Source of the DNA: Bacillota bacterium
GTDB taxonomy: Bacteria; Bacillota; Clostridia; Tissierellales; Sedimentibacteraceae
Direction: 5' to 3'
NCBI GenBank assembly: GCA_029239575.1
Contig: JARBUP010000014.1
Location: forward strand, 1 to 20,277
DNA length: 20,277 bases
Shown: in pieces, positions 1 through 6,494 of the stretch
How the letters are laid out: each line of letters begins with the position of its first letter
Position numbering within the stretch: the first letter of the stretch is position 1
Translations under genes and position numbers: made by a program
Notes under the pieces: model-generated
What the model saw: only the letters and a program-made list of their open reading frames with translations
The model's database searches: none
What the model was told of the DNA's origin: nothing

Positions 1-68
1 ATATTTGGAGCTTCTATATTGTTTGTATTATTTAATTTTTCTTCTTTTTCTATGTGATTACTGTCCAT
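1..68 (-). CDS. 5' end of an unidentified minus-strand gene (partial)
   Basis: An open frame begins with ATG at 68-66 and continues to the window edge without a stop, giving 22 codons. The peptide starts MDSNHIEKEEKLNNTNNIEA and is hydrophilic and rich in Asn, Glu and Lys. A GGAG sits four bases before the ATG, and a plausible sigma-A promoter lies 28 bases further upstream. This is too little protein to assign a family. A polar N-terminal tail of this kind is compatible with a cytoplasmic protein or the cytoplasmic lead-in of a membrane protein. The start is well supported by the RBS and promoter; the function is unknown. Confidence 0.5.
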   Translation of the reverse strand, partial: MDSNHIEKEEKLNNTNNIEAPN

Positions 69-95
69 AGCTCTCCAATTTAAGTTACAATGTGT

Positions 96-123
96 TATAT
101 ATTATTTATGGTATTACTCTCAA
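96..123 (-). promoter_or_regulatory. Candidate sigma-A promoter for the partial left-edge gene
   Basis: Read on the minus strand, a -35 TTGAGA (123-118) is followed after 16 bases by TATATA (101-96); the overlapping TATAAC gives an 18-base spacer. It lies just upstream of the RBS and ATG at 68. The region is very AT-rich, so chance matches are possible. Confidence 0.4.
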
Positions 124-153
124 AATGCATATATGTCATTAGATGAACAAACT

Positions 154-197
154 AAGCGAAAAACACAAAATCAAAAATAAGATTTTGTTTTTCGCTT
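154..197. repeat. Hairpin-forming inverted repeat beside palindromic repeat copy A
   Basis: The arms 154-172 and 181-197 are complementary (outer part AAGCGAAAAAC, inner part AAAATC) except for a two-base bulge in the left arm, with an 8-base A-rich loop. It abuts the palindromic repeat that starts at 197. Neither strand has a proper T-tract after the stem, so it is not a convincing terminator. It may be part of the same inserted unit as the neighbouring palindrome. Confidence 0.5.
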
Positions 198-266
198 ATC
201 TGAGCGGCAGCGAAGAATCTAATAACATAGAAATCATAAGATCCTTCGCTATCGCTCAGGATGACA
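197..266 (-). repeat. Palindromic intergenic repeat, copy A
   Basis: Arms 201-220 and 239-258 pair (TGAGCG, AGCGAAG and ATCT with small mismatches) around an 18-base loop. The right arm extends to 266. Read on the minus strand, that 28-base arm matches the arm at 1682-1709 with one difference. The two copies are therefore the same element in opposite orientations. A plus-strand frame across this area (143-403) also runs through the hairpin and the downstream terminator and is not a credible gene. Confidence 0.75.
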
Positions 267-348
267 AGCTGGTGATCGTTGCGGTTGACCTACCAAACAT
301 TTCTCAGGAAAAGCACCTGATAAATGGGGTTAGGGCATATGGGCATGC

Positions 349-384
349 AAAAAATAAACACCTAATTGTTGTTCAGTGTTTATT
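349..384 (-). terminator. Rho-independent terminator after the HATPase gene
   Basis: On the minus strand, AATAAACAC (384-376) pairs with GTGTTTATT (361-353) over a 14-base loop and is followed by a run of six T. It sits 30 bases after the stop of the gene at 414-800 and ends that transcript. Confidence 0.7.
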
Positions 385-413
385 ATATCAAAAATTACAT
401 TAAATTTAAATGT

Positions 414-800
414 TTATTTTAAATATTGAACACAAGTGACTTTGTTGCCATCAACTAAAAATTTATCAGATAAACCCTCGACTAACGTAAGTCCCCTGCC
501 CGACTCACAGAAATCATATTCACCAAATTTCTTGTGTCTATAATTAACGCCGGTTCCTTCATCTGAAACGCTTATTATTAAACTTGAATTATTTAATGTT
601 ACATCTATATATAACAATTTATTTTTATCTTGTGAGTTTCCGTGTATTACTCCATTTATCAAAAGTTCATTTAATATTAATTTTGTATTAAAAAAAGTAT
701 TATCTGCTAAACAACCTTGAAATTTTAGAAGAATATCATCTACAGTATACTTGACAATATTTATATCTGAATTGATTTTCTTCACCATTTTATAATTCAT
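414..800 (-). CDS. Anti-sigma-factor-type ATP-binding protein (HATPase_c_2 family)
   Basis: A 128-residue protein made almost entirely of a GHKL ATP-binding fold of the RsbW/SpoIIAB class. Visible motifs are the N box NELLINGVIHGN (44-55, with E45, N49 and H53), the G1 box DEGTG (80-84) and the G2 box GRGL (101-104). There is no sensor, transmembrane or dimerisation domain, so it is not a full histidine kinase. Members of this family usually bind ATP, inhibit a sigma factor or other partner, and are released by an anti-anti-sigma (STAS) protein. No STAS or sigma gene is visible here, so its target is unknown. The start at 800 is set by AGGAGG seven bases upstream. It has its own promoter, follows ysxC by 135 bases and ends in a clear terminator. 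Confidence 0.8.
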   Translation of the reverse strand: MNYKMVKKINSDINIVKYTVDDILLKFQGCLADNTFFNTKLILNELLINGVIHGNSQDKNKLLYIDVTLNNSSLIISVSDEGTGVNYRHKKFGEYDFCESGRGLTLVEGLSDKFLVDGNKVTCVQYLK

Positions 801-854
801 AACTTGACCTCCTATGCATAATTAATATACCCTAAAAATAATGCCTTAATCAGA

Positions 855-883
855 CTTGTACATTAATTTGCAATGCTTGTCAA
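855..883 (-). promoter_or_regulatory. Sigma-A promoter of the HATPase gene
   Basis: Minus strand: perfect -35 TTGACA (883-878), 17-base spacer, -10 TACAAG (860-855, four of six consensus bases). It is 55 bases from the ATG at 800. No terminator was found after ysxC, so read-through from ysxC remains possible. Confidence 0.55.
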
Positions 884-935
884 ATTATTTTTAATTTAAT
901 AAATTTATTTAGCATATTTTATCGTATATTGTCTT

Positions 936-1574
936 CTATTCAATTTCTTCATTTATTTCAGTTATTTCATCCATTTTATCATTATCATTTACTCCTAAAA
1001 TATCTTCGAATAAAGTCCAAGCTTCTTCTACTCCAGCTTTAGAAGATGATGAAAAAGGCATAATTAAACTGTTATCTTTTATATCAAGGCATTTCTTTAT
1101 TACGGCTATAGCTCTAATTTGCTGAGATCTTGAAAGTTTATCAGCTTTAGTAGCCATTACATATCCTTTATAATTAAAACTTTTAATCCATTCATACATC
1201 TGCTGATCATTTTTACCAGGCTCATGTCTAATATCAACAAGCAAGAAAACTTCTCTTAATTGAGATCTTGATTTCAAATAAGTTTCAATCATCTTTCCCC
1301 ATTTATCTTTTTCAGTTTTAGAAACTTTCGCATAACCATAACCAGGTAAATCTACAAAATTAAAATGATCATTAATATTATAAAAGTTTATTGTTTGAGT
1401 TTTACCAGGCGCAGCACTAGTCCTTGCAAGTTTTTTTCTATTTAGCATTGCATTAATCATAGAAGATTTACCAACATTAGATTTACCCGCAAAAGCAATT
1501 TCAGGACCCACAGTTTCCGGATACTGTTCTCTCTTTACAGCTGAAATTAAAATTTCTGCTTTTCTTATTATCAT
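936..1574 (-). CDS. ysxC: Ribosome biogenesis GTP-binding protein YsxC/EngB
   Basis: A 212-residue TrmE-Era-EngA-EngB-Septin-like GTPase required for late assembly of the 50S ribosomal subunit in the families studied. All G motifs are present: G1 GKSNVGKS (30-37), a G2 threonine in GKTQT (57-61), G3 DLPG (75-78), G4 TKAD (142-145) and G5 SSSSKAG (175-181). The last 20 residues form an acidic tail. GAGGG about ten bases before the ATG is a moderate RBS. In many Bacillota ysxC directly follows lon and is co-transcribed with it. Here 530 bases of repeat-laden DNA separate them, and a possible promoter lies just upstream of ysxC. Identification is firm. Confidence 0.97.
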   Translation of the reverse strand: MIIRKAEILISAVKREQYPETVGPEIAFAGKSNVGKSSMINAMLNRKKLARTSAAPGKTQTINFYNINDHFNFVDLPGYGYAKVSKTEKDKWGKMIETYLKSRSQLREVFLLVDIRHEPGKNDQQMYEWIKSFNYKGYVMATKADKLSRSQQIRAIAVIKKCLDIKDNSLIMPFSSSSKAGVEEAWTLFEDILGVNDNDKMDEITEINEEIE

Positions 1575-1639
1575 ATTATATTTTCCCTCTTTTTCTTTTT
1601 CCCAAGTTTCATTATAATTGAAACTATTTTATAAAATAT

Positions 1640-1670
1640 ATTATACCATCAATTTAATCCAATATGTTAA
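1640..1670 (-). promoter_or_regulatory. Possible promoter of ysxC
   Basis: Minus strand: -10 TATAAT (1645-1640) is a perfect match; TTAACA (1670-1665) matches the -35 at five of six bases, but the 19-base spacer is long. It is 65 bases from the ysxC ATG. A local promoter makes sense because the distance from lon is large. Confidence 0.35.
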
Positions 1671-1681
1671 ATTTCTGTTAC

Positions 1682-1755
1682 TGTCATCCTGAGCTATAGC
1701 GAAGGATCTAATAAACTCAACGTTTTAAGATTCTTCGCTATAGCTCAGAATGACA
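1682..1755 (+). repeat. Palindromic intergenic repeat, copy B
   Basis: Arms 1682-1709 and 1728-1755 are complementary over 28 positions with two mismatches, around an 18-base loop (1710-1727). The arm begins TGTCATCCTGAGC. Copy A at 197-266 has the same arms in the opposite orientation and the same 18-base loop length but a different loop sequence. I recall similar GTCATCCTGAGC...GAAGGATCT palindromes scattered in many bacterial genomes; that is recollection, not a search. Confidence 0.8.
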
Positions 1756-1874
1756 TGTATATACTTTTTGGGTAATAACCATATTTCCATTATATTTATG
1801 AAACTATTATACCATCATTAAAAATTATCAATAACATATACCCAAACTAACTAACAATAGCTACAAACAATGTA

Positions 1875-2045
1875 GGATTAAATTAGAAAATTTTAAACCG
1901 ACTTGCGGAGATTTTGAGAAATTGTACGAAAGAAGAAAAACAGTTTTGGCACACTTAGCGTAGCGGATGTGTGCCTTTGTTTTCCTTCTTGAAGTAACAA
2001 TTTCCAAAATAGTAGCTTGGAGGGATAAAATTTCTAATTTAATCC
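1875..2045. mobile_element. Long imperfect palindrome, MITE-like
   Basis: The terminal arms GGATTAAATTAGAAA (1875-1889) and its exact complement (2031-2045) give 15 paired bases, then TTTTA (1891-1895) pairs with TAAAA (2026-2030). The middle of the element is weakly self-complementary. The centre closes with GGCACAC (1948-1954) pairing GTGTGCC (1969-1975) over a 14-base loop. This is a 171-bp near-palindrome with no transposase, as expected of a miniature inverted-repeat element. Flanking target-site duplications could not be established, so mobility is inferred from structure only. Confidence 0.55.
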
Positions 2046-2106
2046 CCATGATTTCAAATAACTTTTAAACAACAACAGCAATAACTTATTTTATTTATTC
2101 TTTTAA

Positions 2107-4458
2107 CTATTTATCTATGCTTTCATTACTATCAACAAAAGCCTCTTTTATAACTTCTTCAATTTTATTTACATAAACAATCTCTAGTGTACGTATAATT
2201 TTAGATTCTATTCTTTCAACATCAGCTTTATTTTTATTACAAAGAATAATTTTCTTAATCCCTGCTCTTTTAGCAGCAAGAAGTTTCTCTTTTAACCCAC
2301 CAATAGGAAGAACCCTTCCAGTAATAGTAATTTCACCTGTCATAGCAACATCTTTTCTTACAGGTCTTTTTGTTAAAGCAGAAATCAACGCTGTAGCCAT
2401 AGTAATACCAGCTGAAGGACCGTCCTTTGGAATAGCACCTTCTGGTACATGAACATGAATATCAGTTTCTTTAAATAATTTTTCATCTATATTAAATTTT
2501 TCATTATTAGCTTTAATATAACTTAATGCTGCCATAGCAGATTCTTTCATTACATCCCCAAGCTGACCAGTAAGTTGAAGTTTTCCATCGCCTTTCATTG
2601 TGTTAACTTCAATAAATAAAGTTTCTCCACCAACTTGAGTCCATGCTAAACCAGTTACTACTCCTATTTGATTTTGCTCATAAATAGTTTCAAAATCATA
2701 TTTTGGAGCACCAAGATAATTTTTAAGATTACCCGAATTAATTGTAACAGATTTTTTGCTATCTTCAACTATTTTAACAGTTGCTTTTCTTACTAATTTA
2801 CCAATATTTCTTTCTAAACTTCTAACACCGGATTCCCTTGTGTATTTTTGAATTACATCTATAATTGCATTTTCAGATATATTAACTTGTTTTTCTTTTA
2901 AACCATGTTCATCAAGCTGTTTTCTTACTAAATATTTTTCAGCAATATTTAATTTTTCTTCTTCAGTATAACCAGATATCTCTATTACTTCCATTCTATC
3001 AAGTAAAGGACCTGGTATTGTAGAAGTTGAATTAGCAGTTGTAATAAACATCACATTTTCTAAATTAAACGGTACTTCTAAATAATGATCAGTAAATGTT
3101 TTATTTTGCTCTGGGTCTAAAACTTCTAATAAAGCAGAAGCTGGATCCCCTTTATAATCACTTGCAAGCTTATCTATCTCATCAAACAAGAATACTGGAT
3201 TGTTAGTTTTAACTTTAGCTATTGATGAAATTATTCTTCCAGGAATAGCCCCTATATATGTTCTTCTGTGACCTCTAATTTCAGCTTCATCTCTAACACC
3301 ACCAAGAGAAATACGCACGTATTTTCTATTCATGGCTCTTGCTATTGATTTAGCAATAGAAGTTTTACCAACTCCAGGAGGTCCAACAAAACATAGTATA
3401 GGACCTTTCATACTTTTATTAATATGTTTTACAGCAAGATATTCAAGTATTCTTTCTTTAACTTCTTCTAAACCATAGTGGTCTTCTTTTAAAATTTGCC
3501 TTGCTTTTTTCAAATCCGAATTATCTTTAGATTTTTTATCCCATGGCATGTCTAAAAGCCAATCAACATAAGTTCTTATAACACCTGCATCAGGAGATGA
3601 TGAAGATATTTTTAATAATCTGTTTATTTCTTTTTCAGCTTTTTCTCTAACTTCTTTAATCATTCCTGCTTTAGAAATTTTATTCAAATACTCTTCAACT
3701 TCTGCTTCAGTGCTTTCATCTTCGCCTAATTCTTTTTGTATAGCTTTCATTTGTTCTTTTAAATAATAATCTCTTTGAACTTCATTAACTTGTCTTTTAA
3801 CTTGTTCATTGATATCATTTTCTATTTGCAATACTTTTATTTCTTTTGCTAATAAACTATTTATTTTTTCAAGTCTATCATAAGGGTCCAATAATTCAAG
3901 TATAACTTGCTTATCTCCAGACTTTAAATAAATATAAGATGCTATTGCATCTGCTAATTTATCAGGATTATTTATACCAGAAATAGATGACACAGCATCA
4001 GGTGAAATTTTAGAATAAGATTGAATATACTCATTAAATTTATCAGTTGACACTCTTATCATAGCTTCTAATTTTTCATCAGAAATGGCATTTTCATCAT
4101 ATACATATTCTTCTAGTACTGCTTCAAAGTATGGATCTTCTTGAGTAATTTCTTTTATTTTAGCTCTATTTAATCCTTCAACTAAAACTCTAATATTATC
4201 TCCAGGCATTTTTATCATTTGTTTTATTTTACAAACTACGCCTATATCATAAAAGTCATCTTCTTTTGGTATATCTATATCAGGTTCTTTTTGAACTGTA
4301 AGAAAAATATCAGAATCTTCAAGCATTGCTTCTTCTAATGCATTTATAGATTTTTCTCTTCCTATATCAAAATGAATTACCATATTAGGAAATATACCAA
4401 TACCTCTAATTGGAATCAAAGGTAACTTTTTATTTTCTATAATGTAATTTTTTATCAT
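2107..4458 (-). CDS. lon: ATP-dependent protease Lon (LonA type)
   Basis: A 783-residue soluble Lon, close to the usual 770-800 residues. Order of domains: N-terminal substrate-binding domain (about 10-205), coiled-coil helical region (about 205-310), AAA+ module with Walker A GPPGVGKT (359-366) and Walker B FLFDEID (423-429), and a C-terminal protease with the Ser/Lys dyad Ser682 (in PKDGPSAG, 677-684) and Lys725, spaced 43 residues apart as in Escherichia coli Lon. It degrades misfolded and regulatory proteins in the cytoplasm. There is no membrane segment, so it is not LonB. The RBS GGGGAG is 11 bases before the ATG. It lies 65 bases after clpX across a terminator hairpin, which may reduce its expression relative to clpX. 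Confidence 0.98.
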   Translation of the reverse strand: MIKNYIIENKKLPLIPIRGIGIFPNMVIHFDIGREKSINALEEAMLEDSDIFLTVQKEPDIDIPKEDDFYDIGVVCKIKQMIKMPGDNIRVLVEGLNRAKIKEITQEDPYFEAVLEEYVYDENAISDEKLEAMIRVSTDKFNEYIQSYSKISPDAVSSISGINNPDKLADAIASYIYLKSGDKQVILELLDPYDRLEKINSLLAKEIKVLQIENDINEQVKRQVNEVQRDYYLKEQMKAIQKELGEDESTEAEVEEYLNKISKAGMIKEVREKAEKEINRLLKISSSSPDAGVIRTYVDWLLDMPWDKKSKDNSDLKKARQILKEDHYGLEEVKERILEYLAVKHINKSMKGPILCFVGPPGVGKTSIAKSIARAMNRKYVRISLGGVRDEAEIRGHRRTYIGAIPGRIISSIAKVKTNNPVFLFDEIDKLASDYKGDPASALLEVLDPEQNKTFTDHYLEVPFNLENVMFITTANSTSTIPGPLLDRMEVIEISGYTEEEKLNIAEKYLVRKQLDEHGLKEKQVNISENAIIDVIQKYTRESGVRSLERNIGKLVRKATVKIVEDSKKSVTINSGNLKNYLGAPKYDFETIYEQNQIGVVTGLAWTQVGGETLFIEVNTMKGDGKLQLTGQLGDVMKESAMAALSYIKANNEKFNIDEKLFKETDIHVHVPEGAIPKDGPSAGITMATALISALTKRPVRKDVAMTGEITITGRVLPIGGLKEKLLAAKRAGIKKIILCNKNKADVERIESKIIRTLEIVYVNKIEEVIKEAFVDSNESIDK

Positions 4459-4494
4459 TTAAATTTAATCTCCCCTATTAAGCAAGACATAGTT

Positions 4495-4525
4495 AAAAAC
4501 TGCCTACGTTTAGGCAGGCAGTTTT
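4495..4525 (-). terminator. Terminator or attenuator between clpX and lon
   Basis: Minus strand: AAAACTGCC (4525-4517) pairs with GGCAGTTTT (4504-4496), followed by one more T. The stem starts on the clpX stop codon. Only about 36 bases separate it from the lon ATG and no promoter fits there. It therefore probably acts as a partial terminator that lets some transcripts continue into lon. Confidence 0.65.
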
Positions 4526-5783
4526 ATGATGCGTTTTCTTCTTTATCTACTAAAGCCTTTTTGCTTAACACTAACTTAGGCTCGCTTTTATTTACAATAG
4601 TGTCTTTTGTAATGACACATTTTTTAATATCGTTTCTTGACGGTATTTCAAACATGACATCTGTCATAGTAGTTTCGAGAATACCCCTTAAACCTCTTGC
4701 TCCAGTATTCATTTGTAATGCCTTTTCAGCAATCTCTTCTAAAGCTTCATTTTCAATTTCTAATTCAACATTATCAATTTTAAATAATTCTTTATATTGT
4801 TTAACTAAAGCATTTTTAGGCTCAGTAAGAATTGTTACTAAAGCTTCTTTATCCAATTTATCAAGAGCAACAATTACTGGAAGTCTTCCTATAAATTCTG
4901 GTATTAAACCGAATTTCAAAAGGTCCTGTGATTGTACTTGTTTTAAAAGTTTTTCAGTATCTTTTACAACATTTTCTGATATATCAGCTCCAAAGCCTAT
5001 GCTTTTCTTACCAATTCTTTTTTGAATAATTTTTTCAATACCATCAAATGCACCACCAAGAATAAATAAAATATTAGTTGTATCTATTTGTATAAATTCT
5101 TGATGCGGATGTTTCCTTCCACCTTGTGGAGGAACATTTGCAACAGTGCCTTCTAATATTTTCAAAAGTGCTTGCTGAACACCTTCACCGCTTACATCAC
5201 GAGTGATGGACGGATTATCAGATCTTCGAGAAATTTTATCTATCTCATCAATATAGATTATACCTTTTTCAGCTTTTTCTATATCAAAATCAGCAGATTG
5301 TAAAAGTTTTAAAAGTATATTTTCAACATCTTCTCCAACATATCCTGCTTCAGTTAAAGAAGTAGCATCTGCTATAGCAAATGGAACATTAAGTAACTTA
5401 GCTAATGTTTGAGCTAAATATGTTTTACCACTACCAGTAGGTCCTAATAAAAGGATATTACTCTTTTGTATTTCAACACCATCACTTTTGGTTTTGTAAT
5501 TTATTCTTTTGTAATGATTGTATACAGCAACTGCTAAAGCCTTTTTAGCATTATCTTGTTTTATTACATATTCATCAAGTTTCATTTTCATTTCTTTAGG
5601 CTTAGGAAGTTCTGCAAAATCATACTCTTCGAATGACTCTACATCATCATCAACAATATTATAGCAAAGTTCAATACACTCATCACAAATGTAAACATCT
5701 GGACCTGCTATTAATCTTCTTACTTGTTCTTGAGATTTACCACAGAAAGAGCATTTTATTTGCTTTTCATTGTTTTTGCTCAT
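4524..5783 (-). CDS. clpX: ATP-dependent Clp protease ATP-binding subunit ClpX
   Basis: A 419-residue AAA+ unfoldase that recognises substrates and threads them into ClpP. The N-terminal zinc finger has Cys11, Cys14, Cys33 and Cys36. Walker A is GPTGSGKT (114-121), Walker B IIYIDEID (175-182), the pore-1 loop GYVG (147-150), the RKH loop 223-225, the ClpP-docking IGF loop 262-264, and sensor 2 GARGLR (361-366). All key residues are intact. The start is set by AAGGAG seven bases upstream, which overlaps the clpP stop codon; the clpP-clpX gap is 11 bases, suggesting coupled translation. Length and motifs are typical. Confidence 0.98.
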   Translation of the reverse strand: MSKNNEKQIKCSFCGKSQEQVRRLIAGPDVYICDECIELCYNIVDDDVESFEEYDFAELPKPKEMKMKLDEYVIKQDNAKKALAVAVYNHYKRINYKTKSDGVEIQKSNILLLGPTGSGKTYLAQTLAKLLNVPFAIADATSLTEAGYVGEDVENILLKLLQSADFDIEKAEKGIIYIDEIDKISRRSDNPSITRDVSGEGVQQALLKILEGTVANVPPQGGRKHPHQEFIQIDTTNILFILGGAFDGIEKIIQKRIGKKSIGFGADISENVVKDTEKLLKQVQSQDLLKFGLIPEFIGRLPVIVALDKLDKEALVTILTEPKNALVKQYKELFKIDNVELEIENEALEEIAEKALQMNTGARGLRGILETTMTDVMFEIPSRNDIKKCVITKDTIVNKSEPKLVLSKKALVDKEENAS

Positions 5784-5794
5784 TACAACACTCC

Positions 5795-6379
5795 TTATTT
5801 TCTTTTAGCAATAATATCATCTATTATGCCATATGCTTTGGCTTCCTCTGCATCCATAAAATTGTCTCTATCAGTATCTCTTTCAACATTTGCCAAAGGC
5901 TGACCAGTTCTATCACTGATTATGTTATTTAAAGTATCTCTGATTTTAATAATTCTATCAGCATGAATTTTTATATCAGAAGCCTGACCTTTCATACCAC
6001 CAAGTGGTTGATGGATCATTATTTCTGAATTAGGTAATGCATATCTTTTACCTTTTGCTCCTGACAACAAAAGAAATGCTCCCATGCTTGCTGCCATTCC
6101 AATACAAATTGTAGAAACATCAGGTTTAATATATTGCATAGTATCATAAATTGCCATACCTGCTGTTATTGAGCCCCCAGGTGAGTTTATATACAATTGA
6201 ATATCTTTATCTGGATCTTCAGATTCAAGGAATAATAGTTGTGCAACTATTACACTTGCTGTTGCGTCATTTACTTCATCACTTAATATTACTATTCTAT
6301 CTTTTAAAAGTCTGGAATATATATCGTAAGATCTTTCGCCTCTTCCAGTTTGTTCGACTACGTAAGGTACTAATGCCAT
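5795..6379 (-). CDS. clpP: ATP-dependent Clp protease proteolytic subunit ClpP
   Basis: With the start at 6379 this is a 194-residue serine peptidase beginning MALVPYVVEQ. The catalytic triad is Ser98 (in GMAASMG, 94-100), His123 (MIHQP) and Asp172, one position beyond the E. coli mature numbering. An in-frame ATG eight codons upstream (6403) has no RBS, whereas GGAGG stands six bases before 6379, so the shorter start was chosen. ClpP forms the tetradecameric chamber used with ClpX, encoded next. It follows tig by about 115 bases. I saw no CtsR heptad (GGTCAAA) upstream, so the classic CtsR control of clp genes is not evident here. Confidence 0.97.
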   Translation of the reverse strand: MALVPYVVEQTGRGERSYDIYSRLLKDRIVILSDEVNDATASVIVAQLLFLESEDPDKDIQLYINSPGGSITAGMAIYDTMQYIKPDVSTICIGMAASMGAFLLLSGAKGKRYALPNSEIMIHQPLGGMKGQASDIKIHADRIIKIRDTLNNIISDRTGQPLANVERDTDRDNFMDAEEAKAYGIIDDIIAKRK

Positions 6380-6494
6380 TTTATGCCTCCATTTATTTAT
6401 CAAATTTGGTTTTTATATTACTCTTTTATTTTGCTATTATTTTCTTAAATTAAACTTAATAAATTAGTTAATTCCCAATGGCCATTGCACATTA

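Larger units (their letters stand above)
1610..1822. repeat. Imperfect direct repeat flanking palindromic repeat copy B
   Basis: Positions 1610-1657 and 1788-1822 share CATTATA, GAAACTATT and ATACCATCA in the same order. The first copy carries 14 extra bases (1629-1642) between GAAACTATT and ATACCATCA. On the minus strand both copies contain TGATGGTATAA, which includes a -10-like sequence. Palindromic copy B lies between them, so the region may have been duplicated before or during insertion of that element. Confidence 0.5.
1575..2106. other. Repeat-rich gap between lon and ysxC
   Basis: This 532-base stretch has no convincing gene. From ysxC towards lon it holds the ysxC leader with a possible promoter, the first half of an imperfect direct repeat, palindromic repeat copy B, the second half of the direct repeat, and a long MITE-like palindrome. 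A 62-codon minus-strand frame (1861-2049) lies inside the long palindrome and is best explained by the repeat. No clear terminator follows lon other than, possibly, these hairpins. Confidence 0.7.

Noticed and set aside
143..403. 86-codon plus-strand frame
   Set aside because: It runs through two inverted repeats and the minus-strand terminator, has no RBS, and its composition follows the repeats.
1861..2049. 62-codon minus-strand frame between ysxC and lon
   Set aside because: It lies almost wholly in the long palindrome, lacks an RBS, and is better explained as a by-product of the repeat. Multi-copy expression is not excluded but not supported.
4561..5025. 154-codon plus-strand frame opposite clpX
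   Set aside because: Antisense shadow of clpX, whose motifs and length are fully intact on the other strand.
6476..6487. 12-bp perfect palindrome CAATGGCCATTG just after tig
   Set aside because: Stem of four around a four-base loop, no T-tract, and no second copy seen. It could be an operator but nothing supports this.
6380..6494. CtsR or CIRCE operator before clpP
   Set aside because: No GGTCAAA heptad repeat and no CIRCE-like inverted repeat was found.
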